Below, piece by piece: positions 60,983 to 64,000 of a stretch of 64,000 nt of DNA. The translations under genes and the position numbers were made by a program. Source of the stretch: Selenomonadales bacterium (lineage in GTDB: Bacteria > Bacillota > Negativicutes > Sporomusales > UBA7701); assembly GCA_029975165.1 (NCBI GenBank), contig JARKPR010000067.1, positions 62,001 to 126,000 of the forward strand, read 5' to 3'. Within the stretch, counting starts at the first letter, position 1. Each line of letters opens with the position of its first letter. The notes beneath the pieces were generated by a model, which saw nothing but the letters and a program-made list of their open reading frames with translations, did not search any database and was not told the DNA's origin.

Positions 60983-61234
60983 CTATTTCCTGATCCTGAT
61001 TATCACCATCGAGCGCGCCACCACGTAGCCGAAGGCAAAAACGCCTCCTACCGTGAAAAAGAAGGCTACCGGCTTGATCATCATAATCTCCGCGCTGCCG
61101 ATCAGGCTGAAGAGCAGTGCCGCCATATAGGCCAGGAACCAGTCCCCATACCGCGGACCGTCGATTCGCGGGGCGATCGCGAGCCACACCAAAAAACCGC
61201 ACGCCACGACATAGGCATTGGGGCCGAACTCCAT
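60983..61234 (-). CDS. Small membrane protein (83 aa), hypothetical
   Basis: This 83-residue protein has three hydrophobic segments (about 6-20, 33-50, 55-75) and a basic C-terminal tail VIIRIRK. It follows another small membrane protein on the same strand by 22 bp with a GGGAGG site. No family recognised. Confidence 0.7.
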   Translation of the reverse strand: MEFGPNAYVVACGFLVWLAIAPRIDGPRYGDWFLAYMAALLFSLIGSAEIMMIKPVAFFFTVGGVFAFGYVVARSMVIIRIRK

Positions 61235-61256
61235 ACAATCCCTCCCTCAAGACCCG

Positions 61257-61517
61257 TTATTTCCGGCCCGCCTTGACAAAGCGCAGTCTCAACCAGGCCG
61301 CGGAAACGAACACCGCCATTTGGACGACCATGCCCAGCACGAACAGCCATGACTGGCGATGATATTCGAAATAATACATCACCGCCACGGCGATCACGAT
61401 GGCGCTCACATAGGGCCAGATCGGTTTGAATGCCCTGGCGCCGCGGATCCTCCTGACACGCGGCATCAGGAACCAGCCGAGCAGGGCGCCCCAAAAGGCC
61501 GGCATCGGTAAAGTCAT
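61257..61517 (-). CDS. Small membrane protein (86 aa), hypothetical
   Basis: This 86-residue protein has a short N-terminal and two later hydrophobic segments (WPYVSAIVIAVAVMYYFEY and LFVLGMVVQMAVFVSAAWL). ATG 61517 has CAGGAGG upstream. It lies between the EamA transporter and the 83-residue membrane protein on the same strand, probably one operon. No family recognised. Confidence 0.7.
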   Translation of the reverse strand: MTLPMPAFWGALLGWFLMPRVRRIRGARAFKPIWPYVSAIVIAVAVMYYFEYHRQSWLFVLGMVVQMAVFVSAAWLRLRFVKAGRK

Positions 61518-61538
61518 GGCACCCTCCTGAAAGTCACC

Positions 61539-62498
61539 TCAAGTATTTCGGGGTCGGGCGGAAATATCCTTCTCCCTCCCTGAGCCGCCCGGCGCCGCAG
61601 AAGCGGTCTGGGTCGTCGTCAGCCATACGCCGCCGATGATCAGCGCCGCGCCGGCCGCCTGCTCGATCGACACTGTTTCGTGCAACAGCAGCGCCGCCAG
61701 CAGCATCCCGGACAGCGGGATGACGTTCATGAACACTGCCGCCCGGCTCGGGCCGATCACCGTCACCCCCTGGTTCCACCAATAAAAGGCGAGGACACCG
61801 CTGCCGAAAACCATATACGCCATGCTCGTCCACCCCAGCGGGCTGAGGGCGATGTCGCCCCTGAACCCCTCGGCCAAGGCCGCCGCAAAAAGCAGCAGCG
61901 ACCCTCCCAGGCTGGCCCACGCCGTCGCTGCCAGCGCCGACATCCCCTTCATCACCCGGCGGCCGACGACCGAATAGATCGCCCACGCCACCGGGGCCGA
62001 CGCCAGCAGGATATCGCCGAGGTTGAAGCTAAGCCCAGTTATCACGGCTAACTGGCCCCTGGTGATGACCACCAGCACCCCGGCCAGCGACGTAGCCACC
62101 CCCAGCATCTGCCTCCCGGTAAGGCGCTCGCGCAGGAACAGCGCCGCCAGGCAGGCGGTCACCACCGGATTGATGGCGGCGAACAGACTCATATTGGTCG
62201 CCGAGGAAAGCTTAACTCCTGTATAGACGAACAGATTATGCCCGAAAATCCCTGTGGCGGCCAGCGCCAGTATACCGGGCAGCTGCCGCCGCCGCGGCAG
62301 GCATCCGGCTCCCTCGACGCGCCATACCAGCGCCAGCAGGATGACGCTCACCAGGGCAAAACGAAAAAATGCGGTGGTAATCGGCGGCAACTCGCTCACG
62401 ACATACTTGGCGGTCACCGCGTTTCCACCCCACATCACGGCAGTCAGGGTCAGCAGTATGAGGACGCCTTTCTCGGTCTGCAGCAAAAAGTGCAGCAA
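61539..62498 (-). CDS. EamA/DMT-family transporter
   Basis: This 319-residue ten-helix protein has two EamA repeats: the first with MWGGNAVTAKYVVSELPPI, the second with PVAWAIYSVVGRRVMKGMS. Members export metabolites or amino acids; the substrate is unknown. TTG 62498 follows GGAGGTGGAG. A polar tail (SAAPGGSGREKDISARPRNT) follows the last helix. Confidence 0.92.
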   Translation of the reverse strand: MLHFLLQTEKGVLILLTLTAVMWGGNAVTAKYVVSELPPITTAFFRFALVSVILLALVWRVEGAGCLPRRRQLPGILALAATGIFGHNLFVYTGVKLSSATNMSLFAAINPVVTACLAALFLRERLTGRQMLGVATSLAGVLVVITRGQLAVITGLSFNLGDILLASAPVAWAIYSVVGRRVMKGMSALAATAWASLGGSLLLFAAALAEGFRGDIALSPLGWTSMAYMVFGSGVLAFYWWNQGVTVIGPSRAAVFMNVIPLSGMLLAALLLHETVSIEQAAGAALIIGGVWLTTTQTASAAPGGSGREKDISARPRNT

Positions 62499-62622
62499 TA
62501 CTCCACCTCCGGGGGGTTGACAAAAGTAACATTATGTTTCAGCTTCTCATATGATGTAGCAGGTGACAGCAAAAAAATTATACCATCTCCCGATAAAAAA
62601 ATAAAGGAGGATACTAAGGCCT

Positions 62623-62955
62623 ATGGACTGCAAATATCCGCACTGGTATCAAGGCGAAGAAATGATGGAGCCGTGCTGCGACGACTATATGGGCAAAGAC
62701 GTCTGCTGCGACGAGCCGATGGCGTACAAGATGTACGACTTCCATCGCGAAAGCTTCAAAGACCGCATCCTGTGCCTGCTGGGCGATGAAGTGCTCTTCT
62801 CCGTCGACGCCCGCTTCTGCGGCCGGGAAAGTTTCTGCGGCACCGTCTGCTACGTAGGCTGCGACTTCATCATCGTCAACGTGAACGTCCGTCACCGTTG
62901 TATATCCATGCATGTTCCCATCAAAATGATCCGTTTCATCGCCCCGTTTAAATAA
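62623..62955 (+). CDS. Cys-rich hypothetical protein, possible spore-coat-type
   Basis: This 110-residue protein is rich in cysteine (CCDDY, VCCDE, FCG, CGTVC, VGC) and has an Sm/SH3-like pattern at the end (FCGTVCYVGCDFIIVNVNV then IRFIAPF). This resembles small spore-coat or exosporium proteins, but I cannot assign a family. ATG 62623 follows AAAGGAGG. Confidence 0.7.
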   Translation: MDCKYPHWYQGEEMMEPCCDDYMGKDVCCDEPMAYKMYDFHRESFKDRILCLLGDEVLFSVDARFCGRESFCGTVCYVGCDFIIVNVNVRHRCISMHVPIKMIRFIAPFK

Positions 62956-63035
62956 CCATTGCTCGGGCGCTGTCTTCACATCCGTTTCGCGGCGGCATAA
63001 AATATAACGACCATCCTTATTGGGGAGGGCTTGCC

Positions 63036-63503
63036 GTGAAAATAAAACGCGACCGTAGGCCGATGACCGTAGACACCGAACACATGCGGCGCCTGCATCA
63101 GGAGGCCTTCGAGCAGCTCGAACTTCTCCGCACCGCCGTCGAAGCCGCCGACCAGGCCAGCGGCACCGCCCGGGACACCCTGGACGATATCGCCGTCGAC
63201 CACTGGAACAGCTACCTAGACGTCCTCCATATGATTACCCTCCATGACGACCTCATGGCGGCAGCATTACGTAAATATGACATGAGTCTGCGTGAAAGCG
63301 ACGGCCTGGACAGCGAACAGGAATACTGCGGCAGTCGCCTGCTCCTCCTGCCTCTTTTGTCAGCCATGAGCCGTCGCCACCGTCGCTTTTCCGACGTCTA
63401 CGGATGGCGGGGTCAGCCGCAGAGCGACTATCTCAAAGAATCCATGACCGCCGAACGGGAACATATGGCCGAGCTAATAATGCTAATTCAACAAGCTATG
63501 TAA
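63036..63503 (+). CDS. Hypothetical helical protein (155 aa)
   Basis: This 155-residue protein, mostly helical and rich in His and Glu, starts MKIKRDRRPMTVDTEHMRRL at GTG 63036 with GGGGAGGG upstream. Heptad-like helices (HMRRLHQEAFEQLELLRTAV; ERRH-type segments near the end) suggest a coiled-coil or helical bundle. No family recognised. A strong terminator follows. Confidence 0.7.
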   Translation: MKIKRDRRPMTVDTEHMRRLHQEAFEQLELLRTAVEAADQASGTARDTLDDIAVDHWNSYLDVLHMITLHDDLMAAALRKYDMSLRESDGLDSEQEYCGSRLLLLPLLSAMSRRHRRFSDVYGWRGQPQSDYLKESMTAEREHMAELIMLIQQAM

Positions 63504-63529
63504 CTGCCTGCAAAGGCAGGTTTTTTTTC
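63504..63529 (+). terminator. Terminator after the 155-aa hypothetical gene
   Basis: CTGCCT / AGGCAG with loop GCAA is followed by G and eight T, starting on the base after the TAA stop codon. Confidence 0.93.
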
Positions 63530-63623
63530 GCCCTGCCGCCGTAACCGGCAAAGCTGCTCCCCGCCAGGAATCAGCCGGCCGGAAAACGAAATACTATATA
63601 AAGATCAGCAAAGGATTGGAAAC

Positions 63624-64000
63624 ATGTTCACTTTCATCCTCCCCGCTGCCGAACAGGCTATCCCGCTCGGCAAACTGCTCCGCCGGCTGGGCTTTTCCCT
63701 CACCCTGCGGCGCAAGCTCAAACAAATCCCCGGCGCCGTCCGCCTTAACGGCCGGCCCGCGCCCTGGCCGTCGCTCGTCATCCCCGGCGACCGTCTCACC
63801 GTCGACTGGCCGGACGAAACGGCCATCGTCCCCCTGCCTCTGCCGCTCGTCATCCGCTACGAAGATGATCACATTCTCGTCGCGGACAAGCCCGCCGGCC
63901 TGCTCGTTCACCCCGCCAGCGGCCCACCCGAACCCACGCTCGCCAATGCCGTCGTCCACCATCTGCGCGCCTGCGGCCAAAGCGGCGCCTTCCACCCCGT
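63624..64000 (+). CDS. RluA-family pseudouridine synthase, N-terminal fragment
   Basis: The first about 125 residues are visible (MFTFILPAAEQAIPLGKLLR from ATG 63624, weak AAAGGAT upstream). An S4-like RNA-binding segment LRRKLKQIPGAVRLNGRP is followed by the catalytic domain start YEDDHILVADKPAGLLVHPA, typical of RluA/RluD enzymes. The window ends at FHPV, just where HRLDxxTSG should follow, so the catalytic aspartate is not seen. Target RNA unknown. Confidence 0.85.
   Translation, partial: MFTFILPAAEQAIPLGKLLRRLGFSLTLRRKLKQIPGAVRLNGRPAPWPSLVIPGDRLTVDWPDETAIVPLPLPLVIRYEDDHILVADKPAGLLVHPASGPPEPTLANAVVHHLRACGQSGAFHP

Overview
The window looks like chromosomal DNA of a high-GC, anaerobic, endospore-forming Negativicutes bacterium (Sporomusaceae-like). 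The main clues are an alpha/beta-type small acid-soluble spore protein (57.3-57.6 kb) next to a signal-peptide-bearing outer-membrane porin (57.7-58.7 kb), i.e. a spore former with two membranes. A superoxide reductase, an iron-hydrogenase-like protein, a pyruvate carboxyltransferase subunit and extensive molybdenum-cofactor genes fit an anaerobic lifestyle. This placement is inference from gene content. No tRNA, rRNA, CRISPR array, prophage or intact IS element was seen.

Layout. 0-3.6 kb: start of aroF behind a T-box leader, then a molybdopterin operon moaA-moaD-moaC-MOSC-mogA. 3.8-4.5 kb: UPF0173 hydrolase. 4.5-13.8 kb: a sigma-54 catabolic operon (HpcH/HpaI aldolase, 2-hydroxyacid dehydrogenase, DapA-family aldolase/lyase, TctB-TctA-TctC transporter, LarA-like isomerase). 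It is preceded by its PrpR-type activator, and a -24/-12 promoter and activator palindromes are visible. 14-21 kb: a tiny Cys-rich ORF, addA/addB, a GNAT enzyme. 21.4-28 kb: soluble chemoreceptor, nth, mocA, moeA-like, UPF0210, ACT, yqeC. 28-37.7 kb: an operon on the minus strand with a three-subunit molybdenum hydroxylase, a uracil-type NCS2 permease, the three proteins homologous to oxamate carbamoyltransferase (DUF2877, FdrA, DUF1116), a cyclase-fold metal hydrolase and YqeC. 38-42.5 kb: thioredoxin-reductase-like protein, DUF896, DUF1540, zinc ribbon, GAF-GGDEF protein. 42.6-48.4 kb: oppABCDF. 48.5-53.3 kb: iron-hydrogenase-like protein behind a palindromic operator and attenuator, pyruvate carboxyltransferase, TGS-type nucleoside kinase. 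53.7-64 kb: aminotransferase, asnS, PNPOx-like, SASP, porin, aspartokinase, superoxide reductase, small membrane proteins, EamA transporter, two hypotheticals and the start of an RluA-family pseudouridine synthase.

How the genes fit together. The most interesting block is 27.3-37.7 kb. The permease carries the uracil-type residues, the hydroxylase could oxidise a pyrimidine or cyclic ureide, the cyclase-type hydrolase could open the ring, and the FdrA/DUF1116/DUF2877 trio could phosphorolyse the N-carbamoyl product to carbamoyl phosphate. That would make an energy-conserving oxidative route; it is a hypothesis. The Moco genes at 1.3-3.6 kb and 23.5-28 kb (moaA, C, D, mogA, moeA-like, mocA, yqeC) would supply the hydroxylase cofactor. 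A second theme is a family of 70-180 bp intergenic palindromes whose outer arms differ in sequence but stay complementary. Further structured intergenic elements lie in the opp operon and ahead of the hydrogenase-like gene.
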